NCBI RefSeq assembly: GCF_002902965.1
Contig: NZ_CP026106.1
Coordinates: 2,232,001 to 2,296,000 of the forward strand
Reading direction: 5' to 3'
From: Paraburkholderia hospita
GTDB taxonomy: Bacteria > Pseudomonadota > Gammaproteobacteria > Burkholderiales > Burkholderiaceae
DNA length: 64,000 nucleotides
Below, piece by piece: positions 1 to 8,990 of this stretch (positions are counted from its first letter, which is position 1; each line of letters begins with the position of its first letter). Made by a program: the position numbers and the translations under genes. The notes below the pieces were generated by a model, which did no database searches, had not been told where the DNA came from, and saw nothing but the letters and a program-made list of their open reading frames with translations.

Positions 1-490
1 CGTACATGCCGTTATTGGCCGTTTCCCACACTTCGATCAGCGCGTTCGGAACGGGCTTGCCCGACTCGTCGATCAGCCGCCCGCGAAACAGCGCCGGCTC
101 ACCTTCCGTGCGGGCGATGTTCGCGCCGAACGCTTCGTCGTGCGCGCCTTCGCGATAGAACGGCCCGAGCAGACTGTGCTCCGTGGCAGCCGATTCCGTT
201 ACGTCGTGCTGACGATGAATCGCGTCGAGCATGATCGACAGGCCGAGCGTGTCCGACAGCAGAATGAACTCCTGCCGGATGCCGTCGCATTTCTTGCCCG
301 TCTGCGTGAGGAACTCGATGCCGCGCCGCCATTCGTCGCCCGTCAGTTGCACTTCTTCGGCAAACGCGTGCACGTGTTTGATCAACGCCGTCATGATCTC
401 TTTCAGGCGCGCGTCGGCGCAGCCCGAAAGCGTGGCGAGCACGATGTCGGTAGTCGGGTGAACTGCGCTGTTGCTGTTTGTCTCTCTCAT
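1..490 (-). CDS. pnpG: Intradiol ring-cleavage dioxygenase (hydroxyquinol/catechol 1,2-dioxygenase type), 3' part missing
   Basis: The first 163 codons are present; the rest lies beyond position 1. The product begins MRETNSNSAV and contains the N-terminal helical dimerisation region of intradiol dioxygenases (residues about 15-100), then the start of the beta-sandwich catalytic domain (LLGPFYREGAH, about residue 107). The last complete residue, in IEVWETANNGMY, fits the first Fe(III)-ligand tyrosine. Enzymes of this family open hydroxyquinol or catechol between the two hydroxyls. It is the last visible gene of a minus-strand operon, 64 bases after maleylacetate reductase, so hydroxyquinol (giving maleylacetate) is the likely substrate, as for PnpG of para-nitrophenol degraders. 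The substrate assignment is inference from context; the family call is firm. Confidence 0.85.
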   Translation of the reverse strand, partial: MRETNSNSAVHPTTDIVLATLSGCADARLKEIMTALIKHVHAFAEEVQLTGDEWRRGIEFLTQTGKKCDGIRQEFILLSDTLGLSIMLDAIHRQHDVTESAATEHSLLGPFYREGAHDEAFGANIARTEGEPALFRGRLIDESGKPVPNALIEVWETANNGMY

Positions 491-554
491 GATGTCCTCA
501 CGCTCTCTGGGCGCTGGTTGCGTTGTTCATTGCGTCACGGATATAGCGCCTGCG

Positions 555-1613
555 CTATGCGGGCCTGCGTCCTTCGTAAGCATTTTCCAGCAACGCGCGA
601 AGCGGCTCGCGCTCCACCGCGCGCGGATTCCAATAAGGGCTCTTCAACGCGAGATCGAGCGCGACATCGATATCGCCTTCCTTCATGCCGATGTCCTTCA
701 GCGCAATCGGTGCGCCGTTGTCGCGCGCGAGATCGTACACGGCTTGCGCGGCATCGTCCGCATGCAGGGCGCGCGCGATACGCTGCATCGCGTGCGGCGC
801 CGCCGCGCGGTTGTACGCGAGCGCGTGCGGCAAAACGATCGTGTGCGTCTCGGCATGCGGCAGATTGAACGTGCCGCCAAGCGTATGACACAGCTTGTGA
901 TGCAGCGACATGCCTACACTGCCCAGCACCGCGCCGCACAGCCATGCGCCATAAAGACACGCGGCGCGCGCATCGAGATCGTCAGGCGTCTTCATCACGT
1001 GCGGCAAGCCTTCGCCCAACGCGCGTATGCCCTCTTCCGCCATCAGGCTCATGATGGGATTCGCGTCCTGCGCATAGAGACCTTCGGCGGCATGCGCAAT
1101 CGCGTTGATGCCGCTCGTCAAAGAAAGCGCGGGCGGCAGCGATACGGTCAAAGACGGATCGTAGATGACCGTCTTCGGCAACACGCGCAAGTCACGGCCC
1201 GTCTTCTTCACGCCGCTTTCCGTGAGGCCGTAGATCGGCGTCATTTCCGAGCCGGCGTAAGTAGTCGGAATCGCAATGATGGGCAGCGACGTTTCGAGCG
1301 CGATTGCCTTGCCGAGGCCCGTCGTCGAACCGCCACCGATGGCAATCGCACAATCGGCGCCGACATGCGCCGCGTAATCGCGTGCTGCACGCGCCGTTTC
1401 GGCGGGTACGTGCATCACGGCTTCCGCATACACGCCCGCCGCGCGCGGCCCGATGCGTTCCGCGAGTTGCTCGGCCTGTGCGCGCTGCTGCGGCGTCGAC
1501 AGCACGATGGCGCGTTGCGCGCCGAGCAATTCGATCTCGCGGCCTAGGTGATCCAGACTGCCGACGCCGAATACGACGCGCGAAGGCAAGCCCTGATAGA
1601 CGAACGGTTCCAT
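555..1613 (-). CDS. pnpF: Maleylacetate reductase (iron-containing alcohol dehydrogenase family)
   Basis: 352 residues from the ATG at 1613. Maleylacetate reductases reduce maleylacetate to 3-oxoadipate with NAD(P)H in the cytoplasm. The nucleotide-binding glycine stretch AIGGGSTTGLGKA (about residues 90-102), PTTYAGSEMT and the histidine-rich segment SLHHKLCHTLGG are typical of this branch of the Fe-ADH fold. A GTG at 1643 would add ten residues (MLKPCWNANS), but the family normally starts near MEPFVYQG, so the inner ATG is preferred. It lies 33 bases after the aldehyde dehydrogenase and before the intradiol dioxygenase. Both hydroquinone and hydroxyquinol branches converge on maleylacetate, which explains its place in the operon. 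Confidence 0.9.
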   Translation of the reverse strand: MEPFVYQGLPSRVVFGVGSLDHLGREIELLGAQRAIVLSTPQQRAQAEQLAERIGPRAAGVYAEAVMHVPAETARAARDYAAHVGADCAIAIGGGSTTGLGKAIALETSLPIIAIPTTYAGSEMTPIYGLTESGVKKTGRDLRVLPKTVIYDPSLTVSLPPALSLTSGINAIAHAAEGLYAQDANPIMSLMAEEGIRALGEGLPHVMKTPDDLDARAACLYGAWLCGAVLGSVGMSLHHKLCHTLGGTFNLPHAETHTIVLPHALAYNRAAAPHAMQRIARALHADDAAQAVYDLARDNGAPIALKDIGMKEGDIDVALDLALKSPYWNPRAVEREPLRALLENAYEGRRPA

Positions 1614-1646
1614 GGAGTTAGCGTTCCAGCACGGTTTTAGCACAAT

Positions 1647-3110
1647 TCAGCGCGGATAATAAGGCGGGATCTGCGCATCGACATTGATCCACACCGACTT
1701 GGCCTGAGTGTACTCGCGCATCGCTTCGAAGCCCATTTCGCGCCCATAGCCGCTCGCGCCGACGCCGCCGAACGGCGAACCCGGGCTCACGCGCTTGTAG
1801 CAGTTGACCCACACCATGCCGCTATGAATCTCGCGTGCAATGAGGTGCGCGCGTTGCAGATCGCGCGTCCACAGGCCCGCGCCGAGGCCGTATTCCGTGC
1901 CGTTCGCAATGGCGAGCGCTTCTTCGTCGGTGCGGAAGGTCGTCACGCTCATGAACGGGCCGAACACTTCTTCCTGCGATACACGATCAGTCGGCTTCGC
2001 TTCGACGATGGTCGGCTCGACATAGCAGCCGTTCGCAAGCGCCGCATTGTCCGGCGACTTGCCGCCCGACAGCACGCGTCCGCCCTGCTCGCGCGCGATA
2101 TCGACATACGACAGCACGCGGTCCCGATGCTGCCGCGAAGTCAGCGGGCCCATTTCCGTCGACGGGTCGAGCGGATCGCCGATACGGATTGAACGCGCGA
2201 GCGCAACGAACTTCTCCAGCACTTCGTCCGCGACCGACTCATGCACGATCATCCGCGACGCGGCGATGCACGCCTGCCCCTGGTTATGGAAGATGCCGAA
2301 CGCGGAGCCTTGCACGACGGCATCGATATTCGCGTCGCCGAACACGACGTTCGCGCCCTTGCCGCCCAGTTCGAGCTGCACCTTCTTCAGATTGCCGCTC
2401 GACGCCTGCACGATCTTGCGCCCCACAGCCGTCGAGCCGGTGAACGCGACCTTGCCGATCTCCGGATGTTCGGCGATGTACTGGCCCGTCACGTGCCCAA
2501 GCCCCGGCAGAATATTGACGACGCCCGGCGGAAAACCGACCTCGGCCATCAGCTCGGCAATCGCGAGACTGGAAAGCGGCGTGAGTTCGGCGGGCTTCAT
2601 GATCACGCAGTTACCCGCTGCGAGCGCGGGCGCCATCTTCCAGCTGGTGAACATCAGCGGAAAATTCCACGGCACCACCTGCCCGACGATGCCCACCGGC
2701 TCGCGCGTCAGGTAGTTCAGAAAACCCTGCTCGACGGGAATCACCGAGCCTTCGAACTTGTCGGCCATGCCGCCGAAATAGCGGAACGTCGCCGCCGTGC
2801 GCGGCACGTCGAGATTGCGCGTGTCGCGGATCGGATGACCCGTGTCGATCGATTCGAGGCGTGCGAGCCGGTCTGCATTCGCTTCGATCGCATCGGCGAG
2901 CTTCAGCAGCAGACGCCCGCGCTCGGCGCCCGCCATGTTGCTCCACTTCGGGAACGCCGCTTTCGCCGCAGCGACGGCACGATCGACGTCGGCGTGATTC
3001 GCCATCGAGACTTCGGCGATCACCGAGTTGTCGTGAGGATTGAGCGTGGCGAGTGTTTCGCCCGAGAGCGATGGCACGAAGCGGCCGTCGATGAAGAGTT
3101 GCGTTTGCAT
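1647..3110 (-). CDS. pnpE: NAD-dependent aldehyde dehydrogenase, probable 4-hydroxymuconic semialdehyde dehydrogenase
   Basis: 487 residues, the usual ALDH length. VPWNFPL holds the catalytic asparagine, FTGSTAVGR the NAD-binding turn, LELGGKG the general-base glutamate and GQACIA the nucleophilic cysteine. The family alone does not fix the substrate. Its position directly after the two hydroquinone dioxygenase subunits and before maleylacetate reductase implies oxidation of 4-hydroxymuconic semialdehyde to maleylacetate, the step assigned to PnpE in para-nitrophenol degraders. The protein also resembles betaine aldehyde dehydrogenases in general sequence, so an automatic annotation may say so; the operon argues against that role. 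Confidence 0.85.
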   Translation of the reverse strand: MQTQLFIDGRFVPSLSGETLATLNPHDNSVIAEVSMANHADVDRAVAAAKAAFPKWSNMAGAERGRLLLKLADAIEANADRLARLESIDTGHPIRDTRNLDVPRTAATFRYFGGMADKFEGSVIPVEQGFLNYLTREPVGIVGQVVPWNFPLMFTSWKMAPALAAGNCVIMKPAELTPLSSLAIAELMAEVGFPPGVVNILPGLGHVTGQYIAEHPEIGKVAFTGSTAVGRKIVQASSGNLKKVQLELGGKGANVVFGDANIDAVVQGSAFGIFHNQGQACIAASRMIVHESVADEVLEKFVALARSIRIGDPLDPSTEMGPLTSRQHRDRVLSYVDIAREQGGRVLSGGKSPDNAALANGCYVEPTIVEAKPTDRVSQEEVFGPFMSVTTFRTDEEALAIANGTEYGLGAGLWTRDLQRAHLIAREIHSGMVWVNCYKRVSPGSPFGGVGASGYGREMGFEAMREYTQAKSVWINVDAQIPPYYPR

Positions 3111-3201
3111 GTCAGTCCTGCTCGATGAGGCGTTTGGGCGTGAGCGTCCCCGCGGCGCCGGCTAGCCAGCGCCGTGTTTCGGAGACCACCAAAGGAAGTG
3201 C

Positions 3202-4197
3202 TTAGAGCTGAATCGGATACGGCGGCAGTTCACCGCTCTCGTATCGCTTCGGTAAATCGGGCGTCGCGTTCTCCCACACCAGCAGCATCGAACGCTTCTG
3301 CGAATAGCCCTTGTGGCGGATATCGGCGGGCATCGCGGCAATGTCGCCCGCGTTCATCGTGATGCGCGCACGCGGCTCGCCCGTGTCCTTGTCGGCGACA
3401 TCCCAGATGATCTGATCCGACAGTTGCAGGAACCACTCGACGCGATCGTTGCCATGAAACACGGGCAGCACGAATTCTTCCGTCGTCGGGCAAAACAGGC
3501 TTTGCTTGCACACCGACGTCACCGACGGATTCCACGTCACATCCGAGCGCGACAAATACTTGAACAGGCTGAACGCGTGCAACTCGTTCTCGAAACCGGG
3601 CGCGGCGTGAATTTCCGGCTCGTCCTGCGCGACATCGGCGAATTGTCGATTAATGGGGAAATCGTCGCGCAGCGGCGAATCGCCCTCCAGTCCCGGCATG
3701 CGCTTTGTGGCAATGCGCGTGCGTTCGATCGCCGCGATGTTGTCGCCATGCTTCGCGCCGAATGCGGAACCCGTCTCTTCGGGCGCGGCGAACGGGTCGA
3801 AGCCTTCGTTGACCCAGTCCCGCAGAATCGCCTTGAAGGTCGCCATGATGACGGGCGTGTCGAACTGCTGCGTATGATCGACGGCGGCGTCGCGGAAGCT
3901 CGCGTTATACGCGCCCGCATACATGTCGACCTTGCCGTAGTGATTGCGCGTGCCGATCACTTCGTCGAAATTGACCCAGCCGTAGAAGAAGCCCCACGCG
4001 ACGTCGCGCATCATCGCGCGAAGGAAGTCGTCGGCGTGCATCTGATGCGAGCGCTGCTGGCCTTTCGCGGGCCACTTGATGGTGACGAAGTAGGCGTCGC
4101 GTGAAAACTCGAAATCGCCGAGGCGGAACGTGCGATAACCCGTGGCGGCATCCGGCTCGCCTGCGCTGACGTTTTGCAGCGTATTGACTGTGCTCAT
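3202..4197 (-). CDS. pnpD: Hydroquinone 1,2-dioxygenase, large subunit
   Basis: 331 residues starting MSTVNTLQNV at the ATG at 4197. An open frame continues upstream into the small-subunit gene, but that part is out of register with any known start. The size (about 38 kDa) and pairing with a downstream-oriented 163-residue partner match the alpha2beta2 hydroquinone dioxygenases HapCD/PnpCD, Fe(II) enzymes that cleave hydroquinone next to one hydroxyl to give 4-hydroxymuconic semialdehyde. Recognisable stretches are FVTIKWPAKGQQRSHQMHAD near the N-terminus and a cupin-like C-terminal segment (FHGNDRVEWFLQLSDQIIW, about residues 235-255). The gap to the small-subunit gene is 26 bases, so the two are almost certainly co-translated. 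The call rests on remembered family resemblance plus the full pathway context. Confidence 0.82.
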   Translation of the reverse strand: MSTVNTLQNVSAGEPDAATGYRTFRLGDFEFSRDAYFVTIKWPAKGQQRSHQMHADDFLRAMMRDVAWGFFYGWVNFDEVIGTRNHYGKVDMYAGAYNASFRDAAVDHTQQFDTPVIMATFKAILRDWVNEGFDPFAAPEETGSAFGAKHGDNIAAIERTRIATKRMPGLEGDSPLRDDFPINRQFADVAQDEPEIHAAPGFENELHAFSLFKYLSRSDVTWNPSVTSVCKQSLFCPTTEEFVLPVFHGNDRVEWFLQLSDQIIWDVADKDTGEPRARITMNAGDIAAMPADIRHKGYSQKRSMLLVWENATPDLPKRYESGELPPYPIQL

Positions 4198-4223
4198 GAC
4201 CGACTCCAGAAAAAGGTTGTGCG

Positions 4224-4715
4224 TTACTGAATGCAGATGTCTTTCCACTTCTCGACCGAATAGCGGCCCAGAATGGTCTGCACGAGCAGCACGCCTTGTC
4301 CTGCCGTCTCGAAGCGATACGCGGCGCCCGCGGGCAACAGCGCCTGATGACCGCGGCGCAACCGCACGAAGCCCATGCTCTTTCCTGAAGGCGTGCCGTC
4401 GAGCCGCACACTGCCCTCGGTTTCTGCATCGACCAGCGGGCCGTCCGAAGGCTTGATGAAATGCACGTCGATCTCGCCATCCATCACGACGCAGAACTCG
4501 TCGTGCGATGCCGTGAACCACGGCGACGCGCCTTCCGCCCGCAGCGTTTCGATCACGTACTTGAGGTTCTTGCCGACCACGATCTTCTCGTACGGCGCGG
4601 CATGGTTCGCAACTTCGAACACATTCGACATCGCGTAGTGCTCGGGCTTGCCCTTGATGATTTCGATGGAGCCTTTACGGTAGTTGTCGAGACTCCCCAA
4701 CCAGGTCTGCTGCAT
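4224..4715 (-). CDS. pnpC: Hydroquinone 1,2-dioxygenase, small subunit
   Basis: 163 residues (about 18 kDa) starting MQQTWLGSLD behind a strong AAGGAGG ribosome site about seven bases upstream. It is the first structural gene of the operon. It contains a cupin-like core (DEFCVVMDGEIDVHF, then LRRGHQALLPAGAAYRFE, about residues 75-150), as expected for the small partner of the two-component hydroquinone dioxygenases (HapC/PnpC). Small and large subunits together form the Fe(II) enzyme that opens hydroquinone. The promoter region between it and the LysR gene carries a GTT-N11-AAC box at 4826-4842. Confidence in the pair is higher than for either gene alone. Confidence 0.82.
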   Translation of the reverse strand: MQQTWLGSLDNYRKGSIEIIKGKPEHYAMSNVFEVANHAAPYEKIVVGKNLKYVIETLRAEGASPWFTASHDEFCVVMDGEIDVHFIKPSDGPLVDAETEGSVRLDGTPSGKSMGFVRLRRGHQALLPAGAAYRFETAGQGVLLVQTILGRYSVEKWKDICIQ

Positions 4716-4825
4716 GTCTGCCTCCTTGAATCTGCGTTGATTCTGTCGGCCACGTCTTGCGTGGTCTTGCGTGATTCCATGGACGCAAGAGTAAGTGCCG
4801 GGAGGCGCAACAGCAATGATCCGAG

Positions 4826-4842
4826 GTTCGGCAAATCAGAAC
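4826..4842. promoter_or_regulatory. Predicted LysR-type operator (GTT-N11-AAC) of the hydroquinone operon
   Basis: The sequence GTTCGGCAAATCAGAAC reads GTT-N11-AAC on either strand and lies 110 bases upstream of the pnpC start, in the spacer between the LysR gene and the operon. From memory, PnpR of Pseudomonas WBC-3 is reported to bind a GTT-N11-AAC palindrome at its target promoters. The general LysR consensus T-N11-A is also satisfied. Binding by the adjacent regulator is inference. Confidence 0.6.
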
Positions 4843-4945
4843 GCTGGGTGCGGGCAGAAGACCCCAGGGAAATTACCTGGCGTCCTCGTTCAGGCCTGCG
4901 GGGCGGGCAGAGCGGGACGTGTGGCCCGCGTGGCCCGCGCGGCGC

Positions 4946-5911
4946 TCACTGGTCGGCGAGTTCTTCGCCGACGCTCTTCGTATCTTCATCGTCGGGCGCG
5001 ATGCCGAGCGCCTTGTCCCATTGCGGCTCGCGCAGATAGCGCCCGCGCAGGAAGTCGACGAACGCCTTCACCTTCGCCGTCGAGCGATGCGAGGCGGGGT
5101 ACACGGCCGACAGCCACAGCGGCGGCGCCGCGTAATCGGGCAGCACGCGCTCCAGCCGGCGTTCGAGCAGATCGGCGGCGGCGACCATTGTCGGCAGATA
5201 GACGACGCCCGCGCCCGCCCGCGCGAATTCGAGCAGCAAGTGCACGCTGTTGGTCTTCAGCACCGGATTCAGCGCGATTTCGAAGCATTCGTTGCCCTTC
5301 ATCAGCGGCCACTTGTCGCCCCACGGGTAGTACGAGTAACGCGCGAAATCATGCCGCAGCAGATCGAGCGGCGTTTCGATCACGGGCTCTTCCTTCAGGT
5401 AGCCGGGCGCCGCGCACAGCACGCCGCGCACGGGAAAGAGCCGCCGCTCGACGAGCAGGTTCGACGCGGGCGGATAGATCTGCAACGCGAGATCGAAGCC
5501 TTCCTGCACGGGATCGATCACGCGGTCGTTGACCGTCACGACGAACTCGATGCGCGGATGTGCCTCGCGAAACTCGATCAGCGCACGCGAAAAATGACCG
5601 AGCGCGAAACCTGGCAATACATGGACATTGAGCGTGCCCGACAGCGACTCGTGCTGCGCGGCCGAGCGGCCGGACAGATCGTGGACCTTGTTGACGAGTT
5701 CGGCGCATTCCCGGTAATAGGTCTCGCCGATCTCCGACAGACGCACCGCGCGCGTCGAACGATGAAAGAGCGGCACGCCGAAGTGCTCTTCGAGCTGCTT
5801 CACGCGCGACGTGACGACGGATTTCGCCACGCCCAGCTGGCGTGCGGCGCTCGCGAAGCTCTGGGCCTCGGCGGCCCGCACGAACGCTTCCATCGACATG
5901 AACAGATCCAT
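4946..5911 (-). CDS. LysR-family transcriptional regulator of the hydroquinone operon (PnpR-like)
   Basis: 321 residues. An N-terminal winged helix-turn-helix (about residues 14-60, SFASAARQLGVAKSVVTSRV) is followed by a substrate-binding domain of the LysR type (about 90-295). It lies on the same strand as, and 230 bases upstream of, the dioxygenase genes, not divergent as is more common for LysR activators. The likely effector is an aromatic intermediate or substrate such as hydroquinone or p-nitrophenol, acting through the GTT-N11-AAC box in the downstream spacer. The C-terminus is acidic (APDDEDTKSVGEELADQ). Family certain; role inferred from neighbourhood. Confidence 0.88.
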   Translation of the reverse strand: MDLFMSMEAFVRAAEAQSFASAARQLGVAKSVVTSRVKQLEEHFGVPLFHRSTRAVRLSEIGETYYRECAELVNKVHDLSGRSAAQHESLSGTLNVHVLPGFALGHFSRALIEFREAHPRIEFVVTVNDRVIDPVQEGFDLALQIYPPASNLLVERRLFPVRGVLCAAPGYLKEEPVIETPLDLLRHDFARYSYYPWGDKWPLMKGNECFEIALNPVLKTNSVHLLLEFARAGAGVVYLPTMVAAADLLERRLERVLPDYAAPPLWLSAVYPASHRSTAKVKAFVDFLRGRYLREPQWDKALGIAPDDEDTKSVGEELADQ

Positions 5912-6244
5912 GCTGTCTCCTGTGCAACGCCTGCTGAATGACGGACCGTTCTCTGCTGCATGGCATGAAGAAGGCCGTTTCCGCTAATACGGTGAGTGTA
6001 CGTTTTTTCGCGCGCGGCATCGCGATGCGCGGCGAATCAGGATGCCGCGTAAAAACGGCAATGCCGCCGTGCAGTTTGTACAGAACACTGTGCGGCGCAA
6101 CAGCGCGCATCCTGTCGGCCGGCCTTGCCGCACCGCGAACGCGAGCAAATCCCAGAACCTGGAACAGCCGTTGCTTTACAAGGCGAAAGCCATTGCCCTG
6201 CCGCGAGGTCCGGGCGGCTGCAATCTTGCGGACATGGAGGGTTC
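5912..6244. other. Intergenic region between the LysR gene and a hypothetical gene
   Basis: This 333-base spacer separates divergent genes and must hold both promoters. I see no convincing coding sequence, hairpin or repeated motif. The only notable element is the GGAGGG just before 6245, which serves the plus-strand gene. Confidence 0.5.
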
Positions 6245-6592
6245 ATGCGTCTGTCGATTCTGATCAATACATCCGACCCGACCGTCAATCACGACTACGC
6301 GGTGTTGTGGCTCGACACGATCAACCACGCGTGGACGTCGCAGGATCGACGCGGCGTCGAGTTGCCGTCGTCGGGTGAGGTGCGCGAGGATGGGCACGTC
6401 ATGTCGCTGTGCGCGCGCGGCAGCGAAGCGCCGCTCGTCGCGCTGTACGGCGTGCGCCTCGACCGGCATGGCAACATGACGTCGGCACAAGGCCAGGCGA
6501 CGTGGATCTCGCACTCGCGGCCCGACGCCGTCGCGGGCTTCTGGCGCTTGCAGGCCGTCGAGCGTGAAGGCTCGCTTTCGATGCGCCGTTAG
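6245..6592 (+). CDS. Hypothetical protein, 115 residues
   Basis: Starts MRLSILINTS behind GGAGGG, which ends three bases before the ATG. This is a short spacing, but no other good start is in frame. No signal peptide or membrane segment is visible. The composition (many W, H and D, conserved-looking AVLWLDTINHAWTSQDRRG and WISHSRPDAVAGFWRL) suggests a soluble folded protein. I do not recognise the family. A bidirectional terminator follows at 6615, so it is probably monocistronic. Confidence 0.65.
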   Translation: MRLSILINTSDPTVNHDYAVLWLDTINHAWTSQDRRGVELPSSGEVREDGHVMSLCARGSEAPLVALYGVRLDRHGNMTSAQGQATWISHSRPDAVAGFWRLQAVEREGSLSMRR

Positions 6593-6614
6593 CCGCTTTC
6601 CCCCGCTCGATAAA

Positions 6615-6650
6615 AAACGCCGTTGCTGCACGATGGCAGCAACGGCGTTT
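6615..6650. terminator. Bidirectional Rho-independent terminator
   Basis: A perfect 15-base stem (AAACGCCGTTGCTGC and its complement) closes a six-base loop. A runs precede and Ts follow it. It sits between the hypothetical gene at 6245 (+) and the convergent katE gene (-), so it can end both transcripts. Confidence 0.85.
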
Positions 6651-6676
6651 CTACGCCTGAGCGCACGTCGCTTGCT

Positions 6677-8779
6677 TCACGCGGGCACGGTCTCGGCCAT
6701 CTGCCGACGCGCCCACACGCGATGCTGCCCCACCGCTTCGATGAACGGCTTCAACACCGCCTCGACTTTGCCGTCGTCACCGAGGAACACGCCATCGCCT
6801 TTCTCGGGCAGATGCGACGCGCTCAACACGTCCTTGCCCGCGCCCGTTGCCGCGATGGCCTTCAGATGCCGGAAAGCTTCGAGCACGAAGTGGCGCGCGT
6901 CGCCCGATTGCGCGAGCGCCTTTGTGCCCTGCGCGCCGCCCACGACCACCACGCCATCGAACATGATCGACGGCATGCCGGAGATCGTCGCGTCGGGGTT
7001 CATGCCGTCGATGGGCGCGAGTGTCGGCGCGACCAGCAACGGCGTCGCGCCCTGCGACTTCAGCGCCACCTGCACGCTCTTGATGGCCGCGCCATCGCTG
7101 CCCGGCGCGGCGAGCACCGCGATCTTACGTGTCTTGATGCCGGGCACGCCGCGGTTCAGCAGGCTCAATGCTGGCGAAGGCTTTTGCTTGCCCGCTGGCC
7201 GCGCGCCCTTGCCGGGCTTAGGCAAGCCGAGACCTTCAGCCACCGTCGCCGCGAGGCCCGCGTCGAAGTTCGCGAGAATCTCGTTGACCACGCGCGCGCG
7301 AATCTCCGGCTTTGTCACCTTGCCCAGCTCGAACTGATACGCGAGCGCGATATGTTCTTTCTCGACGTCGCTCATGCTCTGATAGAACAGCGCGGCCTGC
7401 GAGAAATGATCGGCAAACGATTCGCTGCGCACGCGGATCTTCGTGCCTTCCATCGGCTCGGCGTAGCTCTCGAAACCGCCATCCTTTGCAGCGGGATCGG
7501 TTTCCTTCGGCCATGCGTCGCTGACTGAATTCGGCTCGTACGAAGCCTGACCAACGTTGATCGTCTGCCGGTGCATGCCGTCGCGCTGGTTGTTGATGTT
7601 CGGGCTGACGGGACGATTGATGGGGATCTCATGGAAGTTCGGGCCGCCAAGCCGGCTGATCTGCGTATCCGTGTACGAGAACAGCCGCCCTTGCAGCAGC
7701 GGGTCGTTGCTGAAATCGATACCCGGCACGACGTGACCCGGATGGAAAGCGACCTGCTCGGTTTCGGCGAAGAAGTTGTCCGGATTGCGGTTCAACGTCA
7801 TCTTGCCGATGATCTTCACAGGCACGATCTCCTCGGGCACGAGCTTGGTCGGATCTAGCAGATCGAAGCCGAACGAATCCTGATCTTTCTCTTCGATGAT
7901 CTGCACGCCCAGCTCGAACTCCGGATAGTCGCCGCGCTCGATCGCTTCCCACAGATCGCGCCGGTGAAAGTCCGGGTCCTTGCCCGCGAGCTTTTGCGCT
8001 TCGTCCCACAGCAACGAATACGAGCCGAGCACGGGCCGCCAGTGCAGCTTCACGAAGCGCGACACGCCCTTCGCGTTGACGAAGCGGAACGTGTGCACGC
8101 CGAAGCCTTCCATCGTGCGCAGGCTGCGCGGGATCGCACGGTCCGACATCGTCCACAGCACCATGTGCGTAGCCTCGGGCACGAGCGACACGAAGTCCCA
8201 GAAGGTGTCGTGCGCCGAGCCGCCTGTCGGCATTTCGTTCGGCGCTTCGGGTTTCACGGCATGCACGAAGTCGGGAAACTTGATCGCATCCTGAATGAAG
8301 AATACGGGCATGTTGTTGCCGACCAGGTCGTAATTGCCTTCCGACGTGTAGAACTTCGTCGCGAAGCCGCGCACGTCGCGTACGGTATCGGCGGAACCGC
8401 GCGGGCCCTGCACGGTGGAAAAGCGCACGTACACGGGCGTTTGCACTGACGGGTCCTGTAAAAAGGCTGCCTTCGTGTATTCGGTCATCGGTTCGTAGAC
8501 CTGAAACACGCCGTGCGCCGCCGAGCCGCGCGCATGCACGATGCGCTCCGGAATGCGCTCATGGTCGAAGTGCGTGATCTTTTCACGCATGATGAAATCT
8601 TCCAGCAACGACGGACCGCGCGGACCCGCGCGCAACGTATTCTGGTTATCCGCGATCTTCACGCCCTGGTTCGTGCGCAGCGCTTCGTTTTGCGGACGCG
8701 CGCGAGAGCGTTCGAGATCCTTCGACTTGAGATCTTCCGCCGGCGCGGAAGGCTGCTGGTTACGCTGCTTGTTTGCCAT
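6677..8779 (-). CDS. katE: Large-subunit monofunctional catalase (HPII/KatE type)
   Basis: 700 residues from the ATG at 8779, which has AAAGGAG eight to ten bases upstream; an upstream in-frame ATG at 8842 lacks this. The enzyme dismutates hydrogen peroxide in the cytoplasm. The catalase core holds the distal histidine in [10 protein letters not shown] (about residue 82), the distal asparagine in [10 protein letters not shown] and the haem-ligand tyrosine in [15 protein letters not shown]. The last 170 or so residues (from about [15 protein letters not shown]) form the DJ-1/class I amidotransferase-like domain that marks large-subunit catalases. KatE enzymes are usually stationary-phase or stress induced. 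No operon partner is evident. Confidence 0.95.
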   Translation of the reverse strand: MANKQRNQQPSAPAEDLKSKDLERSRARPQNEALRTNQGVKIADNQNTLRAGPRGPSLLEDFIMREKITHFDHERIPERIVHARGSAAHGVFQVYEPMTEYTKAAFLQDPSVQTPVYVRFSTVQGPRGSADTVRDVRGFATKFYTSEGNYDLVGNNMPVFFIQDAIKFPDFVHAVKPEAPNEMPTGGSAHDTFWDFVSLVPEATHMVLWTMSDRAIPRSLRTMEGFGVHTFRFVNAKGVSRFVKLHWRPVLGSYSLLWDEAQKLAGKDPDFHRRDLWEAIERGDYPEFELGVQIIEEKDQDSFGFDLLDPTKLVPEEIVPVKIIGKMTLNRNPDNFFAETEQVAFHPGHVVPGIDFSNDPLLQGRLFSYTDTQISRLGGPNFHEIPINRPVSPNINNQRDGMHRQTINVGQASYEPNSVSDAWPKETDPAAKDGGFESYAEPMEGTKIRVRSESFADHFSQAALFYQSMSDVEKEHIALAYQFELGKVTKPEIRARVVNEILANFDAGLAATVAEGLGLPKPGKGARPAGKQKPSPALSLLNRGVPGIKTRKIAVLAAPGSDGAAIKSVQVALKSQGATPLLVAPTLAPIDGMNPDATISGMPSIMFDGVVVVGGAQGTKALAQSGDARHFVLEAFRHLKAIAATGAGKDVLSASHLPEKGDGVFLGDDGKVEAVLKPFIEAVGQHRVWARRQMAETVPA

Positions 8780-8990
8780 CTGTGGGGCTCCTTTGCCTGA
8801 AAAACCGCGCGACGCACGGGGCGTCTGCGCCTGCATCGTCAAAGGGTCTCCGCAAGCACCGTTCCAGACGCAAGTGACTCACGACGAGTCGGTCGTGCAG
8901 ATTGCGCGGCACGGGGTTTGCGCTAATGAATCCACGGGCGGGTCAACAACACCGACTCGTGACAATCAAATCATCCTGGGAGGTTCGACC

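Noticed and set aside
3202..4521. A 439-residue version of the hydroquinone dioxygenase large subunit
   Set aside because: The upstream part lies out of frame over the small-subunit gene, and the family starts at MSTVNTLQ (4197).
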